Source: Bacteroidales bacterium (lineage in GTDB: Bacteria > Bacteroidota > Bacteroidia > Bacteroidales > UBA932). From it: DNA of 64,000 bases. The stretch is taken from contig JAFZIN010000007.1 in NCBI GenBank assembly GCA_017554305.1, positions 186,001 to 250,000 on the forward strand, read 5' to 3'. A program made the position numbers and the translations under genes. Below are positions 41,760 through 49,519 of the stretch, piece by piece; within the stretch, counting starts at the first letter, position 1, and every line of letters starts with the position of its first letter. The notes beneath the pieces are model-generated. The model ran no database searches. It saw only the letters and a program-made list of their open reading frames with translations, and was not told where the DNA came from.

Positions 41760-42830
41760 TTACACTTCTTTGTGATTCTCCTCCTGACCCGGAATCTGCG
41801 CGGTAAGCGGGTTGGAGTGAATCTCCGCATATCTTTCCCTGTTGCGGTAAATATCTATAGCTAAGTAAATTGCAGAGAGCATAGAACGAGGGTTTGCCTT
41901 GTTCTGACCTGCAATGTCAAATGCCGTTCCGTGGTCCGGAGAGGTACGTATCACAGGCAGACCGGCCGTATAGTTGACTCCGGTGTCAAAAGAGAGAGTC
42001 TTAAACGGAATAAGGCCCTGATCGTGATACATAGTTAAAACTGCATCATACTTTCCCTGCAGAGTGGCGGCAAAAAATCCGTCCGGAGAGAATGGTCCAA
42101 AGGTCTGAATTCCAGACTCGTTAGCCTCCTTAATTGCCGGTATCACAATGTTAATCTCCTCATCTCCCAAAAGCCCCTTGTCACCTGCGTGAGGGTTGAG
42201 ACCCAGCACCGCAATTTTAGGTTTCTCAATGCAGAAGTCCTTCTTAAGAGAGTCATTCATAAGGCGCAGCTTTCTGAGTATCAACTCTTTGCTAATTGCA
42301 GCCGATACATCCTTCAAAGGAATGTGCATTGTAACAACTCCAACTCTCAGGTTGTCTGAACACATAAACATCAAACCGTCCTTTGCTCCAAAAGTCTCAA
42401 TAAGAAAGCCCGTATGGCCGGCATACTTAAAGTGCTCAAGCGTAACGCCTTTCTTGCTGAATGGAGCCGTCACAATAATGTCTATGAGCCCCTTCTTGGC
42501 ATCTGCAACGCACCTGTCAAGTGAAGCAATTGCAGCCTTGGCGCTCTCATGAGTTAGTTTGCCCGGCTCAATAGGCAAATCGTCACCCACACAGTTTATG
42601 ATGTTAACCCTCTTAGGATGAGCGTCTTTTGCGTTATTAATAACGTTGGTATCTATGTTTTCGGTTTCAGGAATCTGCTTTCTGTAGTATCCGAACGCCT
42701 TGGACGACCCGTACACCACCGGGGTAAAAAGATCCAGCACATTGGCATTGGAGAGGGATTTAATGATAACCTCGTACCCTATTCCGTTGCTGTCGCCCTG
42801 CGTAATTCCAATAACAAGTTTCTCTTTCAT
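41760..42830 (-). CDS. pdxA: 4-hydroxythreonine-4-phosphate dehydrogenase
   Basis: This 356-residue enzyme of DXP-dependent vitamin B6 synthesis oxidises 4-phosphohydroxy-threonine. Family motifs are GITQGDSNGIGYEVIIK (residues 7-23), APFSKKGV, the metal-binding His in YAGHTGFL (near residue 137), LGLNPHAGDKGLLGDEE, TMYHDQGLIPFK with the second metal His, and SPDHGTAFDIAG with the third. No partial deletion is seen. The gene starts at the divergent region shared with recG. Confidence 0.97.
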   Translation of the reverse strand: MKEKLVIGITQGDSNGIGYEVIIKSLSNANVLDLFTPVVYGSSKAFGYYRKQIPETENIDTNVINNAKDAHPKRVNIINCVGDDLPIEPGKLTHESAKAAIASLDRCVADAKKGLIDIIVTAPFSKKGVTLEHFKYAGHTGFLIETFGAKDGLMFMCSDNLRVGVVTMHIPLKDVSAAISKELILRKLRLMNDSLKKDFCIEKPKIAVLGLNPHAGDKGLLGDEEINIVIPAIKEANESGIQTFGPFSPDGFFAATLQGKYDAVLTMYHDQGLIPFKTLSFDTGVNYTAGLPVIRTSPDHGTAFDIAGQNKANPRSMLSAIYLAIDIYRNRERYAEIHSNPLTAQIPGQEENHKEV

Positions 42831-42886
42831 AATAGTTTTCTCAATCGGTGCAATTTACAAAAAATAAGCTTTCAATAGATATTTTA

Positions 42887-42894
42887 TATTTTTG
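42887..42894 (+). promoter_or_regulatory. Bacteroidota -7 box directly before recG
   Basis: TATTTTTG matches TAnnTTTG and ends 4 bp before the recG ATG at 42899. Transcription would then begin at or next to the start codon, so the message could be leaderless. Confidence 0.4.
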
Positions 42895-42898
42895 TATT

Positions 42899-45151
42899 AT
42901 GGCTGACATATTAGATACATCAATTAAGTACCTGCAAGGCATAGGACCAAAGCGTGCAGATTTGCTCGCCAAGGAACTTAACGTCCACACCTTCAGAGAC
43001 ATGCTCTACTATTTCCCGTTCCGGTGGATAGACAAGAGCAAGGTGTATCCAATAAGCAGCATACTCAAAGAAGAGCTTTTAGACTCCGAGGAAGTCAGCA
43101 CCTCCACCTACGTTCAACTACGTGGAATCATTACAAAAAAGGAGTTGGTAGGTTTCTCTAACGGCCGTCCAATCAAGGGAAAAGCCCGCCTGGTTGTGAC
43201 CCTCACGGACGCCACCGGCAGCATCCAGCTCGTCTTCTTCTCCGGCCTTAAATGGATTGCAGAAAAGATAAAGGAAAATGAGGAGTACATAGCGTTCGGG
43301 CGCCTCACCCTCTTCAACAATCAGGTGAATATGGTCCACCCGGAACTCTACCCGCCGGCACAGGCAGCAACCTACGGAAGCGGCTCAATGGTAGGCATTT
43401 ACAGCACCACAGAGAAAATGAAAAACGGTGGCTTTGGCATAAAGGCCATCACCAAAATAGAGAGCCTGCTGCTGGAGAAAACCCTGCCTCAAATCAAAGA
43501 AACCCTACCGGACTACATCATACAGAAGATGGGCTTTTGTTCTCTTGCTCAGGCACTTAAGAACATCCACTTCCCTGCGGATCAAAAAGCGCTTGATGCC
43601 GCCCAGCGCCGTCTAAAGTTTGAAGAGCTTTTCTACCTGCAGCTCAGCCTTTTAAAGCAGAAGAACGTGCGCACCTCCAAGGGCGGAGGCATCATCCTCT
43701 CCAAGGTCGGAGACAACTTCAACAAGTGCTACTCCTCTCTCCCTTACCAACTTACAAACGCACAGAAGCGCGTAATAAAGGAGATGCGAGAAGATATGCG
43801 CAGCGGCAAACAGATGAACCGCCTGCTGCAGGGAGACGTAGGAAGCGGCAAAACTCTTGTTGCTGTCTTACTCTCTCTCATCGCGATAGATAACGGTTAC
43901 CAGGCCTGTATCATGGCGCCAACTGAAGTACTTGCAAACCAGCATCTTGCAAGTATTCAAAAGTTCCTCAAGGCTACAGATGTAAAGGTTGCTCTGCTTA
44001 CAGGCAGCACCAAGACCAAAGAGAGACGCCAGATACTCAAGGAGTTGGAGGAGGGCTCGCTGAACATTATAGTTGGAACCCACGCCCTCATTGAGGAGCG
44101 GGTCAAGTTCCATAAGCTCGGTCTTGCCGTCATAGACGAGCAGCACCGCTTTGGTGTAGACCAGCGAAGCCGCCTCTGGTCCAAGAATGACACCGCCCTT
44201 ACGTCACAACCCGCTGCGTCCCAGCAGAACACAAGCGGTGCCGGGCCTGCTTCCAGCGCTGCCGGGCCGGCTCCGCAACTCCCTCAGCCCCCGCACATTA
44301 TGGTGATGACCGCCACCCCAATCCCAAGAACGCTCGCAATGACCCTCTACGGAGACCTGGATGTCAGCATCCTGGATGAACTCCCTCCGGGCCGCACCCC
44401 AATCATCACCAAGCACGCCTGGGAGAGCCAGCGCAAACAGGTCTTTGACTTCATGCGCCAGGAGATAGACAAAGGCCGCCAAGTCTTTGTAGTCTACCCG
44501 CTTATAAAAGAGAGCGAGAAGATGGACTATGAGAATCTTGAAGCCGGATACCTCAGAATTGTAGAGGAGTTCAAAGCCCCGCAATACATAACGGCCGTAG
44601 TCCACGGCAAGCAGAAAACGGAAGACAAGAATTTAGATATGCAGCTCTTTGCCTCAGGCCGTGCCCATATCCTGGTGGCAACCAGCGTAATAGAGGTAGG
44701 CGTAGATGTTCCCAACGCCAGCATAATGGTAATTGAAAGCGCAGAACGGTTCGGTCTCAGCCAGTTACACCAGCTCCGCGGAAGAGTTGGCCGAGGCTCC
44801 AACAAATCCTACTGCATACTCATGAGCGGCTACAAACTTAGCCGTGAGAGCCGCAAACGCCTGGAACTCATGTGTTCCACCACAGACGGATTTGTTCTTG
44901 CAGAAGAAGATATGAAGATGCGCGGCCCCGGAGATATTGAAGGCACCTCCCAGAGCGGCCTTGCCATAGACCTCCACATAGCCTCCCTCTCCAAAGACGG
45001 CATCTACCTCCAGCAGGCCCGAGACCTCGCAGAGAAGATCCTCACCCAGGACCCGCTCCTCACCGCTCCTGCAAACCGCCTCCTCACCACCCAGCTCGCC
45101 CTCCTCCGCCGCCAGGGCAAAGACCCCAAAGACTACTCCTCCATCTCCTAA
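42899..45151 (+). CDS. recG: ATP-dependent DNA helicase RecG
   Basis: This 750-residue branch-migration helicase rescues stalled replication forks. It has an OB-fold wedge domain (about 60-170), Walker A LLQGDVGSGKTLVAVL (about 305-320), AVIDEQHRFGVDQRS (motif II), MTATPIPRTLAM (motif III), ATSVIEVGVDVPNA and SQLHQLRGRVGRG (motifs V and VI). I chose the ATG at 42899 (MADILDTSIKYLQGIG); the longer frame would start within the upstream AT-rich promoter DNA. Between motifs II and III there is a low-complexity insertion of about 30 residues (near 431-463; Ala, Ser, Gly, Pro, Gln), unusual for RecG. Confidence 0.96.
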   Translation: MADILDTSIKYLQGIGPKRADLLAKELNVHTFRDMLYYFPFRWIDKSKVYPISSILKEELLDSEEVSTSTYVQLRGIITKKELVGFSNGRPIKGKARLVVTLTDATGSIQLVFFSGLKWIAEKIKENEEYIAFGRLTLFNNQVNMVHPELYPPAQAATYGSGSMVGIYSTTEKMKNGGFGIKAITKIESLLLEKTLPQIKETLPDYIIQKMGFCSLAQALKNIHFPADQKALDAAQRRLKFEELFYLQLSLLKQKNVRTSKGGGIILSKVGDNFNKCYSSLPYQLTNAQKRVIKEMREDMRSGKQMNRLLQGDVGSGKTLVAVLLSLIAIDNGYQACIMAPTEVLANQHLASIQKFLKATDVKVALLTGSTKTKERRQILKELEEGSLNIIVGTHALIEERVKFHKLGLAVIDEQHRFGVDQRSRLWSKNDTALTSQPAASQQNTSGAGPASSAAGPAPQLPQPPHIMVMTATPIPRTLAMTLYGDLDVSILDELPPGRTPIITKHAWESQRKQVFDFMRQEIDKGRQVFVVYPLIKESEKMDYENLEAGYLRIVEEFKAPQYITAVVHGKQKTEDKNLDMQLFASGRAHILVATSVIEVGVDVPNASIMVIESAERFGLSQLHQLRGRVGRGSNKSYCILMSGYKLSRESRKRLELMCSTTDGFVLAEEDMKMRGPGDIEGTSQSGLAIDLHIASLSKDGIYLQQARDLAEKILTQDPLLTAPANRLLTTQLALLRRQGKDPKDYSSIS

Positions 45152-45314
45152 CCCCACCTCCATACCCACCGCGCAACGCATCTATCTGATAACCTGCACT
45201 TTAAGCAATTGCCTCTCCACAAAATCGCCACCAGGCAAACAAGCATTACCCTGATTATCAGCGCTTAACGTTGCACAACCATTCCGCCTTCAAAAAGCTC
45301 GCTTCACTACACTT

Positions 45315-45332
45315 TATACCTCAACAGGTATA
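45315..45332. promoter_or_regulatory. Operator 1 of hipBST (TATACC-N6-GGTATA)
   Basis: A perfect palindrome, TATACC, TCAACA spacer, GGTATA. E. coli HipB binds TATCC-N8-GGATA, which is similar in half-site and spacing. It is the most upstream of three sites. Confidence 0.65.
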
Positions 45333-45355
45333 AAACTATCGTGAAGAAAAGAAAT

Positions 45356-45373
45356 TATACCCTAAATGGTATG
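45356..45373. promoter_or_regulatory. Operator 2 of hipBST
   Basis: TATACC, CTAAAT spacer, GGTATG: eleven of twelve half-site bases match operator 1. It starts exactly 41 bp after operator 1. Confidence 0.65.
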
Positions 45374-45390
45374 ATTTTCCAAATTTTTAT

Positions 45391-45398
45391 TATATTTG
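45391..45398 (+). promoter_or_regulatory. Bacteroidota -7 box for hipBST
   Basis: TATATTTG is a perfect TAnnTTTG match, 22 bp before the hipB start. It is overlapped by operator 3, so a bound repressor would block polymerase. Confidence 0.6.
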
Positions 45399-45414
45399 CA
45401 CCCGATTAGGTATA
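45397..45414. promoter_or_regulatory. Operator 3 of hipBST, overlapping the promoter
   Basis: TGCACC, CGATTA spacer, GGTATA: the right half-site is perfect and the left matches four of six bases. It starts exactly 41 bp after operator 2 and covers the predicted transcription start. Confidence 0.55.
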
Positions 45415-45420
45415 ATTTTT

Positions 45421-45621
45421 ATGTCATTAGCTGAACATATTAAGGCAAAACGCAAGAAATTTGGTCTTACCCAGGTGGAACTTGCAGAAAGAGCATCAGT
45501 AGGTCTGCGCTTTGTTCGTGAGATGGAACAAGGCAAAAAGACCCTCAGAATGGACAAAGTGAACAACGTTCTCGCCCTGTTTGGTGAGGCACTCGTTCCT
45601 GAGAGAGTTAAGGTATTATGA
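45421..45621 (+). CDS. hipB: HipB-type XRE family antitoxin/repressor
   Basis: This 66-residue protein is essentially one helix-turn-helix domain (about residues 9-62), with KKFGLTQVELAERASVGLRFVREMEQG as recognition region. It is shorter than E. coli HipB (88 residues) and lacks its long C-terminal tail. Its stop overlaps the next start by 4 bp (ATGA), so synthesis is coupled to HipS. By family knowledge it represses the operon through the palindromes upstream and helps neutralise the kinase. Confidence 0.88.
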   Translation: MSLAEHIKAKRKKFGLTQVELAERASVGLRFVREMEQGKKTLRMDKVNNVLALFGEALVPERVKVL

Positions 45622-45932
45622 AACAGGCAAAGATTTACATAAAGGATTGTTTCTGCGGAGTGCTTAGAGAGGATGAAGAGGGTTTTCACTTTAAGTATGA
45701 CGGAGAGTATCTTAAAACTAAATATGCACGAGCGCTATCCCCTACTATGCCTCTGACTGAAGAGACTTATGAGAAAGAGATAATGTTTCCTGTCTTTGAC
45801 GGTCTTATTCCGGAAGGGTGGTTATTGGATATTGCATCCAGTTCCTGGAAAATAGATCCCAGAGACAGAATGTCTTTGCTAATGGCTTGTTGCAAAGATT
45901 GTATTGGTGATATCAGTGTTATTCCTTTGTAA
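45618..45932 (+). CDS. hipS: HipS-like protein (HipA N-subdomain 1)
   Basis: This 104-residue protein matches only the first subdomain of HipA (Couple_hipA), with FKYDGEYLKTKYARALSPTMP and MFPVFDGLIPEGWLLD. In two-gene hipBA systems this part is the N-terminus of the kinase. In the three-gene HipBST system of E. coli O127 it is a separate protein that acts as the antitoxin. Here the separation is clean: a TAA stop at 45930-45932 and an ATG for the kinase at 45934. The neat junction and the normal start of the next protein argue against a recent frameshift. Confidence 0.85.
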   Translation: MKQAKIYIKDCFCGVLREDEEGFHFKYDGEYLKTKYARALSPTMPLTEETYEKEIMFPVFDGLIPEGWLLDIASSSWKIDPRDRMSLLMACCKDCIGDISVIPL

Positions 45933-45933
45933 T

Positions 45934-46878
45934 ATGAGTAAGTGTTTATATTGCTATAAAGAGTTGGAAGAGGGGCAAGCAGATTTTCATCCCGCTTGCG
46001 CCAGAAAGTTTTTTGGTACGGATGTAGCTCCGCAAATGCCTTATACAAGGGATAATATGTCCGAGCTGGCAAAAAAGGTTATCAGAACAAGCGTCTCCGT
46101 TACAGGTGTTCAGGAAAAGATGTCTTTGGATGTAGACAGAGGCAAGAAGAACGAGCCGGCAAAATTTACCATTGTGGGTCTCTGGGGCAAATACATCTTC
46201 AAGCCTCAAAGCAGTAAATACCGTTGTCTTCCGGAGTTGGAAGATATAACTCTCAGGCTTGCACAAACTGCAGGTATTAAGACAGTTGAGCACTCGCTAA
46301 TCAGGTTGGCAGATGGAGAACTCGGCTACATTACTAAGAGAATAGACAGAGATAAAAAAGGAGGTAAAATCTCTTTGCTAGATATGTGTCAACTCTCCAA
46401 TCGTCTAACGGAACACAAATACTACGGCACCTATCCGCAACTTGCAGATATCATTAAAAACTATTCATCCGCCACTGTACTGGACTTACAAAGATTTTGG
46501 GAAGTTGTCTTTTTCTCCTGGTTGACCGGAAACTCTGACATGCATTGTAAGAACTTCTCTCTCATAGATATAGGAGACTCGGAGTATATCCTCTCTCCCG
46601 CATACGATCTGCTTGCAGTACTTCTTGCAGATCCGTATGATGATGAAGAGATGGCAATGTCACTTACCGTTGGAGGCAAGAAAAAAGGATTCAAGATTTC
46701 TGACTTTTCAGAGGCAATGATAGAATCCGGAATAGAGAAAAACCGTGCGGAGGCAATGATTGAAAAGATGATTGCCCACAAAGAAACGTGGTTCTCTCAA
46801 ATAGACAGCTCATTCCTCCCCGCAGACCTCAAACAAAAGTTCAAGGATCTAATCTCCTCCAGAACCGCCCAACGCTAA
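45934..46878 (+). CDS. hipT: HipT-like serine/threonine kinase toxin
   Basis: This 314-residue kinase lacks the N-subdomain 1. It begins with a zinc-ribbon-like segment (Cys4, Cys7, His19, Cys22) typical of Bacteroidota HipA proteins. The Gly-rich loop is in RTSVSVTGVQEKMSL (residues 51-65), with serines Ser53 and Ser55 as candidate autophosphorylation sites. The catalytic loop is GNSDMHCKNFSL (Asp202, Asn207), and the metal-binding Asp is in SPAYDLL (Asp225). HipA phosphorylates GltX and HipT phosphorylates TrpS, which arrests translation. The target of this protein cannot be read from sequence. The start at 45934 is preferred over an upstream one that overlaps hipS. Confidence 0.9.
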   Translation: MSKCLYCYKELEEGQADFHPACARKFFGTDVAPQMPYTRDNMSELAKKVIRTSVSVTGVQEKMSLDVDRGKKNEPAKFTIVGLWGKYIFKPQSSKYRCLPELEDITLRLAQTAGIKTVEHSLIRLADGELGYITKRIDRDKKGGKISLLDMCQLSNRLTEHKYYGTYPQLADIIKNYSSATVLDLQRFWEVVFFSWLTGNSDMHCKNFSLIDIGDSEYILSPAYDLLAVLLADPYDDEEMAMSLTVGGKKKGFKISDFSEAMIESGIEKNRAEAMIEKMIAHKETWFSQIDSSFLPADLKQKFKDLISSRTAQR

Positions 46879-46895
46879 ACGACTTCGCGGCGTAT

Positions 46896-48407
46896 TTACT
46901 TCTGCGCCACAGTGTTAAAAGTGATCATCCGCTCAAGGGCACGGCGGCAGACCGGGCAGAAATCCGGGTAAGTATTGTCCCTCATCCTGCAGGTTGGGAA
47001 CGGACGGTATATACCCTCAGACAGATAGCCGCCTCCCTCATAAATCCCTACCTTATAGTCAGATACCGGCATCTTCTTAAACGCCTCATCCATCTGATCA
47101 TACTTTGTAACAGTCCACGCACCCAGGTGACGCTTCTCATCAAAGTACACAAACCTTCTGGAGTGCTTTCCGCTAAACTTATGCTTCTCCGGCGTAATCA
47201 TATCCTGCCACTTGGTCTTAAAGTTCACAAGCGTAGTAATGTTCTCCTCCCACGGCTCAACATACAAATCATACTGATCCGTTCCGTCATCATAAAAATA
47301 TTCGTCTGCCAACCCGCCAAAACTGTGACCGAACTCGTGCACCACAACCGGCATTGCCCAACGATTCTTTGCCGCAGTAAGAACGTATGAATTGAAAATC
47401 CCACCGCCCCCATAATTATCTGTATTAGCGAGAATTATGATATGCTCATACGGCACGCTCGCAAGCGCATCGTGCAAATCAAACAGATGCAAAGTTGTAA
47501 GATAACGGTCCATATAAAACGTGCTGAAATGAGAAGAAAAAGCCGTCTCCTTCCACTCGTTCTTTAGAGGAATGCTCACCCCGCTCTCTTTGCTCACCAC
47601 CGGCACTGCAATGAAATTCAGAGAGTTAGCCATAGACTTAAACGGCTCATATCTAAGAATTTCATTCGTTGTCTCTGCAGCATGTTTATAGAAATCTTCT
47701 ATCTCCGCGATAGTATAACCTTCCCCAACTATTGCAATATCTATTGCCTCTCTGCTGTCTCCGCCCTTATGAGTGTACCTGCACTTATCTACTGAGTATG
47801 AAGATTTTACAGGGCGAATAAGAATATCCTTAGGATCCACTTTGTGAGTCATCTCACAGGTAACTTCATCTTTCCTGCCATAGAGCGTAACTGTAACAAA
47901 TGCGGTACTCTTTGGCATAGGAACAAGGAACACATTTTCAAAAGATTTGCGGGTGGTTGCAGCCTCCGGAGTGGAAAGCCACTCAGAGAACAAAGTGGAG
48001 AACGGTAATCTGTAGAGCACCTCGTTAGTTGCTGAATCCCTGAGCGTTACCTGTCCGTTACCCCTTAGCGGAACTTTATCCATATTCACACGCCTTCCCC
48101 ACCATCCGTCAAGCTTCCCCATCTTAGCCAGCGATATCTCCGTTCCCTTTGCATCCCCGCTAAAGATGTAATCCAACCTCAACGTCAAATCATAATTCAA
48201 ATACTTCCCAAAATCTGTCTTTTCCCCCTCCCCTTCCTTAACGCTTCCATCAACAGACGCAATAGATTTAATTCCGGAATCTGACGCCTTAAAAACGTTT
48301 CCATCAGCAGAGGTATTCGTTAAATCAGGAAATGGAACGGCTGCGTAAACATCTGATACAGAAAACAGTGCAAGAAATGCCGCAGCAACTAAAAAGATCT
48401 TTTTCAT
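46896..48407 (-). CDS. Secreted M64 family metallopeptidase (IgA-peptidase-like)
   Basis: This 503-residue protein has a signal peptide (MKKIFLVAAAFLALFSVSDVYA). An N-terminal beta domain (about 60-200) is followed by the zinc peptidase domain with VVHEFGHSFGGLADEYFY (zinc His pair and Glu near residues 355-360), IAIVGEGYTIAE and FPTCRMRDN. M64 includes the Clostridium ramosum IgA peptidase; most Bacteroidota members are of unknown substrate. The tail after the catalytic domain has CRMRDN...CPVCRRALE, a short Cys-rich segment usual in this group. The gene ends 17 bp from the converging hipT stop. Confidence 0.92.
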   Translation of the reverse strand: MKKIFLVAAAFLALFSVSDVYAAVPFPDLTNTSADGNVFKASDSGIKSIASVDGSVKEGEGEKTDFGKYLNYDLTLRLDYIFSGDAKGTEISLAKMGKLDGWWGRRVNMDKVPLRGNGQVTLRDSATNEVLYRLPFSTLFSEWLSTPEAATTRKSFENVFLVPMPKSTAFVTVTLYGRKDEVTCEMTHKVDPKDILIRPVKSSYSVDKCRYTHKGGDSREAIDIAIVGEGYTIAEIEDFYKHAAETTNEILRYEPFKSMANSLNFIAVPVVSKESGVSIPLKNEWKETAFSSHFSTFYMDRYLTTLHLFDLHDALASVPYEHIIILANTDNYGGGGIFNSYVLTAAKNRWAMPVVVHEFGHSFGGLADEYFYDDGTDQYDLYVEPWEENITTLVNFKTKWQDMITPEKHKFSGKHSRRFVYFDEKRHLGAWTVTKYDQMDEAFKKMPVSDYKVGIYEGGGYLSEGIYRPFPTCRMRDNTYPDFCPVCRRALERMITFNTVAQK

Positions 48408-48426
48408 AAATGATTATTTATAAGTA

Positions 48427-48443
48427 GCACTGGCATGCAGTGC
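48427..48443. repeat. Small perfect inverted repeat upstream of the M64 gene
   Basis: GCACTG, five-base loop GCATG, CAGTGC. In the M64 transcript it would be a six-pair stem-loop about 20 bases upstream of the start codon, after a T-run. It has no recognised function. Confidence 0.45.
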
Positions 48444-48470
48444 AAAAAAATTGTAACCCAGTAATAACGT

Positions 48471-49478
48471 TTACTGAATATACCCAAAGCGTTTCAGCTC
48501 CTTTTTATTCTCCCTCCAGGAAGGATCCACCTTCACAAAAATCTTAAGGAACACCTTCTTTTCAAAGAACTTCTCCATATCCTTACGGGCCTGAGTACCA
48601 ACCCTTTTCAGAGCAGCCCCCTTCTTCCCAATAATTATTCCCTTCTGACTCTCCCTCACAACATTTATCACCGCCTCAATGGAATAAAGTTCCTCCTCTT
48701 CTATAAAGTTTTCAATCACAACCTCCGCGCAGTACGGAATCTCCTTGCTGTAATTCTCCAAAATTTTCTCCCTCAAAATCTCCGATGCAAAGAATCTCAA
48801 GTTCTTATCCGTAAAGACATCCCTGTCATACCAGGCGTGCTGTTCCGGAAGAATAGATACAATTTTATTCAGCAGAAGATCTGTGTTAATCTTGTTGAGT
48901 GCACTCATTGGAAGTATCTCAGCCTTAGGGACTAAGGTATGCCACTTCTCCACCAGAGAGTCAATTGTACGCGGCTCCTTCCCTGCACCTTCCATCACAC
49001 CCTCAGCATCAGAAACATCTACGCTATTAGCTTTCTTTCCTTTGCCGGAAGACTTCTTTGCCTTTGCCTCAGCGGACTCACTATCTGGAGTGAGAAGTTT
49101 ATCAATTTTATTGATAACCACAATCACGGGGCAGGAAAGCAAATTGAGCTTGTCCACATACTCCTTGTTCTTCTGAGAAGACTCGTAAACATCTGTAACG
49201 TAAATGATTATATCTGCATCCCCAATAGCGGTATCCACAAAATTCATCATGGCCTCCTGCAGTTCGTAGGAAGGTTTGAGAATACCTGGAGTGTCTGAAA
49301 AAACAATCTGATAATCCTCTCCGTTCACTATTCCCATTATGCGGTGACGAGTGGTCTGCGCCTTGGATGTGACAATTGAAAGTTTCTCACCCACAAGGGC
49401 ATTCATCAATGTGGACTTCCCAACATTAGGGTTTCCAATGATGTTTACAAAGCCGGATTTATTAATCTTATCTTCCAT
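48471..49478 (-). CDS. era: GTPase Era
   Basis: This 335-residue GTPase matures the 16S rRNA 3' end and the small ribosomal subunit. G1 is in GNPNVGKSTLMNAL (residues 12-25), G2 in TTRHR, G3 DTPG, G4 VVINKIDKL and G5 MSALN. The KH domain follows (IIGKKGAALKRVGTQARKDMEKFF, near 285-310). Between G4 and the next strand lies an insertion of about 40 residues (roughly 130-172), rich in Ser, Ala, Lys, Gly and Glu, which normal Era (about 300 residues) does not have. The sequence is otherwise conserved. Confidence 0.95.
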   Translation of the reverse strand: MEDKINKSGFVNIIGNPNVGKSTLMNALVGEKLSIVTSKAQTTRHRIMGIVNGEDYQIVFSDTPGILKPSYELQEAMMNFVDTAIGDADIIIYVTDVYESSQKNKEYVDKLNLLSCPVIVVINKIDKLLTPDSESAEAKAKKSSGKGKKANSVDVSDAEGVMEGAGKEPRTIDSLVEKWHTLVPKAEILPMSALNKINTDLLLNKIVSILPEQHAWYDRDVFTDKNLRFFASEILREKILENYSKEIPYCAEVVIENFIEEEELYSIEAVINVVRESQKGIIIGKKGAALKRVGTQARKDMEKFFEKKVFLKIFVKVDPSWRENKKELKRFGYIQ

Positions 49479-49519
49479 TTTTCGTATGAACCGTCATTTG
49501 CTATCCGCCTGCCCCTCCG

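Larger units (their letters stand above)
45152..45420 (+). other. Intergenic region carrying the hipBST control sites
   Basis: This 269-bp gap follows recG. The first 130 bp hold no recognised element apart from CTGATAA near 45187 and a distant TTATCAG. The second half contains the three operator-like palindromes and the promoter annotated separately. Confidence 0.5.

Noticed and set aside
45187..45280. CTGATAA and TTATCAG arms after recG as a terminator
   Set aside because: They are more than 60 bases apart with no T-run and only seven pairs, too weak to call.
45618..46878. Possibility that hipS and hipT are one hipA gene broken by a frameshift
   Set aside because: Each part has a proper start and stop with 1 bp between, and the kinase has its own zinc-ribbon N-terminus; the three-gene HipBST form is a known natural arrangement.
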